A stretch of 6,294 bases of DNA from Bacillota bacterium (GTDB lineage Bacteria; Bacillota; Dethiobacteria; DTU022; JAAZDU01): positions 1-6,294 of the forward strand of contig JAAZDU010000093.1 in NCBI GenBank assembly GCA_012512665.1. The letters run 5' to 3'. Made by a program: the position numbers and the translations under genes. The notes under the pieces were generated by a model, which worked only from the letters and a program-made list of their open reading frames with translations, was not told the DNA's origin and ran no database searches. The first letter of the stretch is position 1; each line of letters starts with the position of its first letter. Of this stretch, positions 1 to 6,294 are shown piece by piece.

Positions 1-650
1 AAGCGGTTATTACCAATATACCTTCTGAAGAAGAAGCGTATAACATTGCTCTTATGCTCAGGACAGGCGCTCTTCCGGTCGAGCTGGTTGAGTTGGAGAC
101 AAGATCGGTTGGCCCCATTTTAGGTGAAAATGCTTTGGGTTTAAGCATTACTGCTGGTATGCTCGGTCTTTTACTGGTCTTTTTATTTATGTTGTTCTAC
201 TATCGTTTTGCCGGCTTGGTAGCAGGGATCAGTCTGATTGTTTACCTGGCCCTGGTGTTTGCCGTTTTAGGCGCCTTGGAGGCGACTTTAACCCTGCCCG
301 GGATAGCTGGGCTTATACTTTCTATCGGGATGGCTGTTGATGCTAACGTTATCATTTATGAACGCATAAAAGAAGAACTTAAAGCGGGCAGAACTATTTT
401 TACCTCGGTTAATGCCGGTTTTGAAAGGGCATTGAGAGCCATTATAGATGCCAATATCACCACTGCTATTGCTGCTCTGGTCCTTTTTTTGGTCACTAGT
501 GGAACTATCAAGGGGTTTGCCCTGGTGCTGCTGATTGGCATTGTGGCCAGTATCATTACAGCTGTTTTGTTAACGCGCTACCTGCTGAGACTGGCTGCCC
601 GCAGCAAGCTTATTAAAAGCCCCGCTTACCTGGGTTTAAGGAGGTCTTAA
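1..650 (+). CDS. secD: Protein translocase subunit SecD, C-terminal part (5' end outside window)
   Basis: SecD is a membrane subunit of the SecDF accessory complex. It uses the proton gradient to help pull exported proteins through SecYEG on the outer face of the membrane. The reading frame is open from position 3 to the TAA at 648-650, giving 215 visible residues. The ATG at 54 is internal (LMLRTGALP lies in the conserved end of the periplasmic-type domain), so it is not the start. TM1 and nearly all of the large extracytoplasmic domain are missing. Visible parts are the RSGALP-like and VGPILG motifs before TM2, then five hydrophobic segments (TM2-TM6, visible residues about 47-67, 71-90, 97-117, 148-167 and 171-195). 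The family signature GMAVDANVIIYERIKEE spans visible residues 109-125. Its Asp (visible residue 113) corresponds by motif to the proton-pathway Asp of E. coli SecD (D519). secF follows after 1 nt, so the two are co-translated. SecD and SecF are separate proteins here, unlike the SecDF fusion of Bacillus. Confidence 0.97.
   Translation, partial: AVITNIPSEEEAYNIALMLRTGALPVELVELETRSVGPILGENALGLSITAGMLGLLLVFLFMLFYYRFAGLVAGISLIVYLALVFAVLGALEATLTLPGIAGLILSIGMAVDANVIIYERIKEELKAGRTIFTSVNAGFERALRAIIDANITTAIAALVLFLVTSGTIKGFALVLLIGIVASIITAVLLTRYLLRLAARSKLIKSPAYLGLRRS
638..645 (+). promoter_or_regulatory. Ribosome binding site of secF, inside the end of secD
   Basis: AAGGAGGT is a full-length Shine-Dalgarno match, 6 nt before the GTG at 652. 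It lies within the last codons of secD (Arg-Arg-Ser). This strong site supports the GTG as the secF start and implies that secF translation is coupled to secD termination. Confidence 0.9.
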
Positions 651-651
651 A

Positions 652-1560
652 GTGTCTTTTGTAAAAGTAAGATTTTGGGCTTTTCTTTTTTCTGCCCTCT
701 TAATCTTGGCGGGCATTGTGTCCCTGGCAGTCCAGGGCCTTAACCTGGGAATTGATTTTACCGGGGGGACAATCATCCACCTGGATTTAAAAGAAAATTA
801 TTCTATGGGCGAAGTGCGGGCGCTACTGGCTCAATATGACCAGGAAGGTGCTTCTTTACAAAGAGTTGGTCATAATGATAACGGCCATGAATTAATTATA
901 AAAGCTCCCCACATTTCAGAGGCGCAGCGGTTGGACATTATAAATGCCTTTAGAGATTCTTTTCCTGCCATGACGGCGGAAGATGTTCTGCAGGTTGATA
1001 ATGTGGGTCCTGTTATCGGCAAAGAGCTTACCCGCGAAGCTTTTTTGGCCCTTGCCCTGGCAGCTGCCGGCATGCTCCTTTATATTACTATCCGTTTTGA
1101 GTTCAAGTTTGCCTGTTCAGCCGTCTTAGCCCTGCTGCACGATGTCCTTATCATCGTTGCCTTTTTTTCTTTTTCCCAATGGGAAATAAATAGCCCCTTT
1201 ATTGCTGCTGTTCTCACCATTATTGGCTATTCTATTAATGATACTATCGTTATATTCGATAGAGTACGAGAAAATATGAAGCGGGAAAGGGGAAGAGACT
1301 TAAGGGAGATTGTGGACGACAGCATTTCACAAAGCCTCTCGAGATGCATTAATACTTCTTTAACTACCCTTTTTGTTTTGCTTTCTCTTTTTGTTGCCTT
1401 TAGTTTCTTTGTCGGTGGTATAAATCTTAAGGTTTTTGCCCTGGCCTTGCTCATTGGTATTGTGAGCGGCACTTATTCTTCCATTTTTATTGCGGCACCT
1501 TTCTGGTATTCCTGGAAAGAGTGGGAAAAAAAGCGCAGCCGCGGTTATAAAACTGCATAA
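652..1560 (+). CDS. secF: Protein translocase subunit SecF
   Basis: SecF partners SecD in the proton-motive-force-driven SecDF complex that assists late steps of Sec-dependent protein export. It is 302 residues, the usual length for a stand-alone SecF, and starts with GTG behind a perfect ribosome binding site. Order of parts: TM1 (about 8-28), the extracytoplasmic P4-type domain opening with DFTGG at 35-39 and ending near VGPVIGKEL (118-126), then TM2 (about 128-148), TM3 (154-174, with LHD at 162-164), TM4 (181-201), TM5 (236-256) and TM6 (260-285). The signature IGYSINDTIVIFDRVREN occupies 191-208. D197 and R231 sit 34 residues apart, matching the functional pair D213/R247 of E. coli SecF, so proton coupling should be intact. 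The tail is short and basic (KKRSRGYK), consistent with a cytoplasmic C terminus. A strong terminator begins a few bases after the stop, making this the last gene of its unit. Confidence 0.98.
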   Translation: MSFVKVRFWAFLFSALLILAGIVSLAVQGLNLGIDFTGGTIIHLDLKENYSMGEVRALLAQYDQEGASLQRVGHNDNGHELIIKAPHISEAQRLDIINAFRDSFPAMTAEDVLQVDNVGPVIGKELTREAFLALALAAAGMLLYITIRFEFKFACSAVLALLHDVLIIVAFFSFSQWEINSPFIAAVLTIIGYSINDTIVIFDRVRENMKRERGRDLREIVDDSISQSLSRCINTSLTTLFVLLSLFVAFSFFVGGINLKVFALALLIGIVSGTYSSIFIAAPFWYSWKEWEKKRSRGYKTA

Positions 1561-1563
1561 AGC

Positions 1564-1603
1564 TAAAAAGCCTGGGTGCAAGTGAAAGAGCCCAGGCTTT
1601 TTA
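1564..1603 (+). terminator. Rho-independent terminator after secF, probably bidirectional
   Basis: The arms TAAAAAGCCTGGG (1564-1576) and CCCAGGCTTTTTA (1591-1603) pair perfectly over 13 bp around a 14-nt loop. The stem has a GC-rich core (GCCTGGG) and its 3' arm ends in T5, giving the terminal U-run. It starts 4 nt after the secF stop, so it ends the secD-secF transcript. The 5' arm begins with A5, so the opposite strand also reads as a GC hairpin followed by Ts. The element could act in both directions, although no convergent gene is visible. Confidence 0.88.
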
Positions 1604-1606
1604 AAA

Positions 1607-1635
1607 TTGTTATAGCAGGAATCAGAGCTTATTTT
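1607..1635 (+). promoter_or_regulatory. Possible sigma-A promoter for recJ-rel
   Basis: TTGTTA (1607-1612) and TATTTT (1630-1635) are separated by 17 nt. Each matches 4 of 6 positions of the -35 and -10 consensus. The position, directly after the terminator and about 50 nt before the recJ start, is where a promoter is needed. The match is only moderate and the DNA is AT-rich, so this is a candidate rather than a firm call. Confidence 0.3.
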
Positions 1636-1663
1636 GGCGAAAATTGTGGTTAAGTTGTAAGTC

Positions 1664-1669
1664 AGGGAG
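1664..1669 (+). promoter_or_regulatory. Weak candidate ribosome binding site of recJ
   Basis: AGGGAG at 1664-1669 is the only purine-rich Shine-Dalgarno-like stretch before recJ. It lies 15 nt from the TTG at 1685 and 27 nt from the ATG at 1697, both further than usual. A weaker GAAG (1691-1694) is only 2 nt before the ATG. The site does not settle which start is used. Confidence 0.3.
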
Positions 1670-1684
1670 TGAAGCCAAATCCAA

Positions 1685-4102
1685 TTGCGTGAAGCTATGA
1701 AAAATAGTTGCTGTAAAGTAAATGTTCAACCTCAATCGGAGCTTGTAAAGACTATAAGCCGCCAGCTTAATATTTTACCACCGCTAGCCCAGGTCCTTGT
1801 AAACCGCGGCGTAGAGAACCTGGAAGAGGCGCGCCGCTTTTTGTATCCCGACCTAAGCTACTTACATGATCCTTTTTTGCTAAAGGATATGGATAAAGCT
1901 ATAGAAAAAATTTGGTCTGACCTGAAAAATGGCAGGAAAATCCTGGTTTATGGCGATTATGATTGCGACGGTATAACGGCCACCGCCTTGCTGGTTAAGG
2001 CCTTGCGGCACTTGGGGGGGGATGTTGATTATTACCTCCCGCATCGTATTGAGGAAGGCTATGGTTTACATAAGAATGCACTACAGGATATAATAAAGAA
2101 GGGTTTTGAGACACTTATTACTGTTGATTGCGGCATTACTTCTCTGGAAGAGGTAACCCTGGCAAATGCCGAGGGGATTTCTGTTATAGTAACAGACCAC
2201 CATCAACCTTGCGGCCAGCTGCCGCCAGCCCTGGCCGTCATAGACCCTTGGCGCCAGGACTGCACGTATCCATGGCAAAAATTGGCCGGGGTAGGTATTG
2301 CTTTTAAAATGGTGCAGGCGTTAAGAGGGTTGGGAGATTGCGGAGACGAGAGTGAGTACCTTGATTTAGTGGCTCTGGGTACAATTGCAGACCTGGTCCC
2401 TTTACTGGGGGAGAATAGAGTCCTTGTTAAACACGGTTTGGAACAGTTGTCTCGCCGCACGCGCCCGGGCTTAAAAGCGCTGCTTAATCTGTGCAGCGTT
2501 AACCAGCAGGAACCCATTACCGCCTGGCAGGTTGCCTTTTTGATAGCTCCCCGCCTCAATGCTGCAGGGCGCATGGATAATGCCTCTCCTGCTCTGCAGC
2601 TGCTTCTGACAGAGGAGGAGACGGAGGCTGTTGAGCTAGCTAATTATTTACATGCAGAGAATGAACGACGGCAAGCAATGGAGCAGAGAGTGCTTAAAGA
2701 TGCCAGGGAGATGTCTGAGCAGGTTGACCCTGAAGAACAGGTGCTTGTCCTGGCCAGGGATGGCTGGCATCCGGGAGTGCTTGGTATTGTTGCTTCCCGT
2801 ATTACGGAGTTATATCATAAGCCGTCCATTCTTATTGGTTTTCAGGAAGGAATAGGGAAAGGCTCTGCCCGCAGTACGGAGGGTTTTAATATAATAGAAG
2901 CTTTAAACGTTTGCAGCCGCTACCTGGAGGCTTATGGTGGACACGAGATGGCTGCAGGGCTTTCCATTCAAAAGGAAAACCTCTCTTCTTTCCGGCAGGC
3001 TATTAACAAGCTATCCAAAGGAGAAAAAACTACTGCTGTTGACCCCCTGGCACGGGTGGATGCAAGTCTGCTACCCCAGGATATTACGCTGGAGCTTGGC
3101 AGGCAGTTGAGGCTACTGGAGCCCTTTGGCTTCGACAACCCGCGCCCTCTTTTCTATAGCGCTGGCTGGAAATTAAGGGGGAGCCGTTTTGTTGGCAAAA
3201 AAAAGAACCATCTAAAGATGTATTTAGAAAAGGATGGCTGCTTGGTGGAGGCTATTAAATTTTCTAAAAATAGTGCACAGCCTCTTACCGTTACCCCTGG
3301 CAGAGTAATGGACTTTTCCTTTTATTTAGGCTCGCAGCTCTACCAGGGGAAGGAATATCTCAGTATGGAGCTTAAAGACATCTTCTTTAGCGACGAAATA
3401 AAGGGGCAAAAGATTTTGCTTTTTGATAGGCGGGGCCTTCCTGAAAAAAATTCTTATTTGAAGGAGCTACCCCTTTCTACATCGCTGATTTTTGTTAACA
3501 CCAGGTTCAGGGAACAGCAGCTTGCCTCTTTTGCCGCAGGCAGCAGCCTCTATATCTGCCACCAGGGGAAAATTAAAGAAGCGCCTGATTCCATAAAGGA
3601 CCTTGTTTTTTATGATCTACCTTTTAGGGAGGAACATATCAGCAATATCTTTAAGACCCTTTCGGTAATAGAAAAACCTCTTAAGGTCCACTGCCTTTAT
3701 TCTTTTCAAGATGAAAAGAAGAATACAAAGATTCTGGCTGCTTTCTTACCTACGGCAAAGTCTTTGTTTTTTGTGCTAAAGATGATTAAGGAAAAAGCTG
3801 ATAATGATAACCCGTTGCAATTAGATGAACTTTGGTTTAAAGTAAAGCAAATTGGTTTTACCAGGCATGCCTTCCATACATCACTTGCGATATTACAAGA
3901 AAGCAGCCTATTGGTAAGGGATAGGGACCAGATCTGGTTGCCAAGCGATTCGCTAAAGCCGGAGCAGGCAATGGAAAAAATAAGAAGGACTCATTCCTGG
4001 CAGCAAATTTACCGGTTCTGGCAAGAATCGTCCAGGGTGCAAAGCTTTTTCCTGGAGAAAAGTGCGGCCACAATCCACCGCTATTTGGAAAAATTTATTT
4101 AA
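1685..4102 (+). CDS. recJ: Single-stranded-DNA-specific exonuclease RecJ
   Basis: RecJ degrades single-stranded DNA 5' to 3' in recombinational, mismatch and base-excision repair, using Mn2+/Mg2+ held by the DHH-family active site. The 805-residue length is close to the roughly 790 of Bacillus RecJ. Numbering from the TTG start, the DHH domain shows GDYDCDG (90-96), VDCG with D148, TDHH (170-173), LGTIADLVPL with D236, and the RLNAAGR motif (290-296). The DHHA1 domain follows, with GWHPGVLGIVASR (360-372), GSARS (393-397) and the substrate-binding GGH (418-420). An OB-fold-like part begins near 456 (LEPFGFDNPRPLF at 478-490), and a C-terminal region of about 235 residues resembles the Firmicutes RecJ_C extension. 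All metal-binding residues appear present. The start is uncertain: an in-frame TGA at 1670-1672 limits it to TTG 1685 or ATG 1697 (801 residues). No terminator separates it from rel, 18 nt downstream, so the two are probably co-transcribed. Confidence 0.97.
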   Translation: MREAMKNSCCKVNVQPQSELVKTISRQLNILPPLAQVLVNRGVENLEEARRFLYPDLSYLHDPFLLKDMDKAIEKIWSDLKNGRKILVYGDYDCDGITATALLVKALRHLGGDVDYYLPHRIEEGYGLHKNALQDIIKKGFETLITVDCGITSLEEVTLANAEGISVIVTDHHQPCGQLPPALAVIDPWRQDCTYPWQKLAGVGIAFKMVQALRGLGDCGDESEYLDLVALGTIADLVPLLGENRVLVKHGLEQLSRRTRPGLKALLNLCSVNQQEPITAWQVAFLIAPRLNAAGRMDNASPALQLLLTEEETEAVELANYLHAENERRQAMEQRVLKDAREMSEQVDPEEQVLVLARDGWHPGVLGIVASRITELYHKPSILIGFQEGIGKGSARSTEGFNIIEALNVCSRYLEAYGGHEMAAGLSIQKENLSSFRQAINKLSKGEKTTAVDPLARVDASLLPQDITLELGRQLRLLEPFGFDNPRPLFYSAGWKLRGSRFVGKKKNHLKMYLEKDGCLVEAIKFSKNSAQPLTVTPGRVMDFSFYLGSQLYQGKEYLSMELKDIFFSDEIKGQKILLFDRRGLPEKNSYLKELPLSTSLIFVNTRFREQQLASFAAGSSLYICHQGKIKEAPDSIKDLVFYDLPFREEHISNIFKTLSVIEKPLKVHCLYSFQDEKKNTKILAAFLPTAKSLFFVLKMIKEKADNDNPLQLDELWFKVKQIGFTRHAFHTSLAILQESSLLVRDRDQIWLPSDSLKPEQAMEKIRRTHSWQQIYRFWQESSRVQSFFLEKSAATIHRYLEKFI

Positions 4103-4107
4103 AGAAG

Positions 4108-4113
4108 AAGGAG
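4108..4113 (+). promoter_or_regulatory. Ribosome binding site of rel
   Basis: AAGGAG lies 7 nt before the ATG at 4121, in the 18-nt gap after the recJ stop. It fixes the rel start with good confidence and allows translation independent of recJ on a shared transcript. Confidence 0.88.
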
Positions 4114-4120
4114 AGCTCTT

Positions 4121-6294
4121 ATGAGCTTGAAAGCCCTTAAAAATATTTTTACCTCATACAACAAAAAAAAAGACGACTGGCTTGTTATTAATAAAGCCTA
4201 TAATTATGCCCTGAAAGCCCACGCCAATCAACAGCGAGTATCCGGAGATTCATATATTATTCATCCCCTGGGCGTGGCCATTATCCTGGCCGAATTGGAA
4301 CTGGACCCTGTAACCATTGTTGCCGGTCTTCTTCATGATGTTCTGGAGGATACCAGTGTACAATACGAGGAACTAGAAAAAGAATTTGGAGAAGAAGTTG
4401 CCTATCTGGTTAATGGTGTTACGAAGTTAAGCCGCATTGAATTTCACTCTAAAGAAGAGCAGCAGGCTGAATCTTTGCGTAAAATGTTTGTAGCTATGGC
4501 CAAAGATATTCGGGTTATACTTATTAAGCTGGCTGACCGGACTCATAACATGCGGACGTTGCGCTACCTTGACCCTCATAAGCAAAAAGAAATTGCCCAG
4601 GAAACTCTGGAAATATACGCACCTTTAGCGCACCGCCTGGGTATTTATAAGATCAAGTGGGAACTGGAGGACCTTTCTTTCCGTTTTCTTCAGCGAGAAA
4701 AGTATTATGAGCTTGTAAATAAACTGGCCAAAAAGAGAAAAGAGCGGGAAGAGTTCATCCGCAAGATAATTGATGTTCTACAGCACAAATTGGATGAAAC
4801 AGGAATTAAGGGTAGCATTTCGGGCAGGCCAAAGCACCTTTACAGCATTTATACCAAGATGATAGAAGAAGGAAAAGGTTTTAATGAAATTTTTGATCTG
4901 ACGGCTGTTAGAATCATAGTTGATAATATTAAGGATTGTTATGCTGCCCTGGGGATGGTTCACACCCTGTGGAAGCCAATTCCAGGCCGCTTTAAAGATT
5001 ACATTGCCATGCCTAAACCTAATATGTACCAGTCTCTTCATACAACTGTTATGGTGGCAAAGAATGAGCTGCTGGAGGTGCAGGTAAGAACCTGGGAGAT
5101 GCACCGTACTGCAGAATACGGAATTGCAGCTCATTGGCGCTATAAGGAAAAGATCAAGGATGACAAGGAATTTGCAGATAAGCTTACCTGGTTGAGGCAA
5201 CTTTTGGAATGGCAGCAGGATTTGAAGGATGCCCACGAGTTCATGGAGCATTTGAAAATTGACCTTTTTACTGATGAAGTGTTTGTTTTTACACCCAAGG
5301 GCGATGTCATTATTTTGCCTACAGGATCTATACCCCTTGATTTTGCCTACCGTATTCATACAGATATTGGTCACCGCTGTACAGGAGCCAAGGTTAACGG
5401 CCGCATTGTGCCTCTGGATTACGAGCTGCAAACGGGAGATATTGTAGAAATAATTACCAGCAAACAGGGTGGGCCCAGTCGTGACTGGCTAAAAATGGTG
5501 AAAACATCCCAGGCTAAAAGCAAGATCAGAACATGGTTTAAAAAGGAAAAGAAGGAAGAAAATATATTAAAAGGCAAAGATCAGCTGGAAAAAGAGATCA
5601 GAAGGTTTCACCTTGAACCTCATCTTCTCTTGAAGGAGAGCCTTGTTGAAGCTGTGGGGAAGCAGTTTAATCTTCTTTCCAGCGAGGATGTTTTTGCTGC
5701 CGTTGGGTATGGTGGAGTATCGGCCCAACAAGTTGTAGGAAGGCTTAGGGAAGAATATGAAAAACAGTTTGGTGAAACCAGGCCAGAGGAACCGGAGCTA
5801 ACACCATGGAAGCAGGAGGCCAAAGTTACCAGAGGTGTTTGTATCGAAGGTGTTGACAATTTACTAATTCGCTTTGCCCGTTGCTGTAATCCGGTGCCGG
5901 GGGACGAGATAGTAGGTTTTATTACGCGGGGCAGAGGAGTTTCCATTCACCGCATAGATTGTCCCAACATTAAGCTAAATAAGGCTAAAGACCGCTTGCT
6001 GAAAGCATACTGGGAGCAGAGTCCCGAGAGCACTTACCCCGTGGAGGTTGAAATTGAAGCATTGGACCGCACTAGCTTGCTGGCTGATATCATGTCTGCT
6101 GTCAGCGAGCATAAGATAAATATTTCAGCCATTGAAGGCAAAACTTCCAAAAATAGGATAGCTGTTATTCGCGTTACCTTTATCGTTAAAAATGTTGAGC
6201 AACTAGAGCGCATCATGGAAAGACTGCGAAAGGTGAAAGATATCTTTGCTGTAAACCGTACCGGAGTAAATCTGCATAAAAACCATAACAATAA
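4121..6294 (+). CDS. rel: Bifunctional (p)ppGpp synthetase/hydrolase Rel (3' end open at window edge)
   Basis: This is the long RelA/SpoT homologue of the stringent response. It makes (p)ppGpp from ATP and GTP or GDP on ribosomes carrying uncharged tRNA, and hydrolyses it otherwise. I translated 724 codons from the ATG at 4121; the last two bases start an unfinished codon. Rel proteins are usually 720-740 residues, so very little is missing. The hydrolase HD domain has R39, H48, HD 72-73, ED 76-77, D139 and N143, the full set known from Streptococcus Rel. The synthetase has GRPKH (235-239), D259, RFKD (290-293), Y303 and EVQVRTWEMH (319-328). The basic RXKD form, rather than the acidic EXDD of monofunctional RelA, indicates a bifunctional enzyme. 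The regulatory half has a TGS domain (about 384-446, with H413 in its tRNA-contacting motif), a helical region, a zinc-finger-type domain (C588, C589, H610, C614) and an ACT domain (about 640-715). It is probably co-transcribed with recJ. No internal stop or frameshift was seen. Confidence 0.97.
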   Translation, partial: MSLKALKNIFTSYNKKKDDWLVINKAYNYALKAHANQQRVSGDSYIIHPLGVAIILAELELDPVTIVAGLLHDVLEDTSVQYEELEKEFGEEVAYLVNGVTKLSRIEFHSKEEQQAESLRKMFVAMAKDIRVILIKLADRTHNMRTLRYLDPHKQKEIAQETLEIYAPLAHRLGIYKIKWELEDLSFRFLQREKYYELVNKLAKKRKEREEFIRKIIDVLQHKLDETGIKGSISGRPKHLYSIYTKMIEEGKGFNEIFDLTAVRIIVDNIKDCYAALGMVHTLWKPIPGRFKDYIAMPKPNMYQSLHTTVMVAKNELLEVQVRTWEMHRTAEYGIAAHWRYKEKIKDDKEFADKLTWLRQLLEWQQDLKDAHEFMEHLKIDLFTDEVFVFTPKGDVIILPTGSIPLDFAYRIHTDIGHRCTGAKVNGRIVPLDYELQTGDIVEIITSKQGGPSRDWLKMVKTSQAKSKIRTWFKKEKKEENILKGKDQLEKEIRRFHLEPHLLLKESLVEAVGKQFNLLSSEDVFAAVGYGGVSAQQVVGRLREEYEKQFGETRPEEPELTPWKQEAKVTRGVCIEGVDNLLIRFARCCNPVPGDEIVGFITRGRGVSIHRIDCPNIKLNKAKDRLLKAYWEQSPESTYPVEVEIEALDRTSLLADIMSAVSEHKINISAIEGKTSKNRIAVIRVTFIVKNVEQLERIMERLRKVKDIFAVNRTGVNLHKNHNN

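Noticed and set aside
54..56. ATG at 54 as the start of a short SecD-like protein
   Set aside because: The frame is open upstream to the window edge and encodes conserved SecD sequence before it (AVITNIPSEEEAYNIAL), so this Met is internal.
1360..1581. A - strand open frame running from the terminator into secF
   Set aside because: Its start would lie inside the terminator hairpin and the product is a low-complexity Lys/Asn-rich tail. It is antisense to conserved secF membrane segments.
2203..2574. A 123-codon open frame on the - strand inside recJ
   Set aside because: It is antisense to the conserved DHH motifs of recJ, and its Arg/Ser/Pro-rich product looks like a reverse-frame translation rather than a protein.
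2564..2960. The repeated word GCTGCAGGGC at about 2562 and 2951
   Set aside because: Both copies encode the Ala-Ala-Gly of separate conserved RecJ motifs (NAAGR and MAAGL), so the repeat follows from codon choice rather than being a functional repeat.
4778..5431. A 217-codon open frame on the - strand inside rel
   Set aside because: It lies wholly opposite the conserved synthetase and TGS domains of rel. Its product is rich in Cys, His and Asn with no recognisable motif, and I see no ribosome binding site. It is a by-product of rel codon use.
4121..6294. Possibility that rel is a monofunctional RelA or a hydrolase-dead form
   Set aside because: The HD motif residues are complete and the synthetase has the basic RFKD motif of bifunctional enzymes, so no loss of either activity is supported.

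Overview
This window holds four housekeeping genes, all on the + strand, in the order secD (3' part), secF, recJ, rel (5' part, nearly complete). The order, the strong AAGGAGG-type ribosome binding sites, the long Firmicutes-style RecJ and the single bifunctional Rel all suggest a mid-G+C member of the Bacillota, most likely of the Clostridia / Desulfotomaculum type rather than Bacillus (where SecD and SecF are usually fused). The genus cannot be named from what is visible.

Layout. Positions 1-1560 carry the end of secD and all of secF, 1 nt apart, with the secF ribosome binding site inside the last secD codons. They are the two membrane halves of the proton-driven SecDF protein-export accessory. 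A strong hairpin terminator (1564-1603) closes this unit. The short gap to position 1684 holds a possible promoter and a poorly defined start region for recJ. recJ (1685-4102) encodes the 5'-3' single-strand DNA exonuclease of recombination and mismatch or base-excision repair. After 18 nt, with a good ribosome binding site and no terminator, rel begins at 4121. It encodes the bifunctional (p)ppGpp synthetase/hydrolase and stays open to the last base of the window.

How the genes relate. secD-secF form one translationally coupled export unit. recJ-rel probably form a second transcription unit, joining a repair nuclease to the stringent-response enzyme. In Bacillus subtilis and many relatives apt (adenine phosphoribosyltransferase) lies between recJ and rel; here it is absent from that position. 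All catalytic residues I could place in SecD, SecF, RecJ and Rel are present.

I see no mobile element, CRISPR array, RNA gene, toxin-antitoxin pair or other accessory system. This is a conserved core region, and the findings below are modest: the missing apt, the unclear recJ start, and homopolymer tracts inside recJ and rel.
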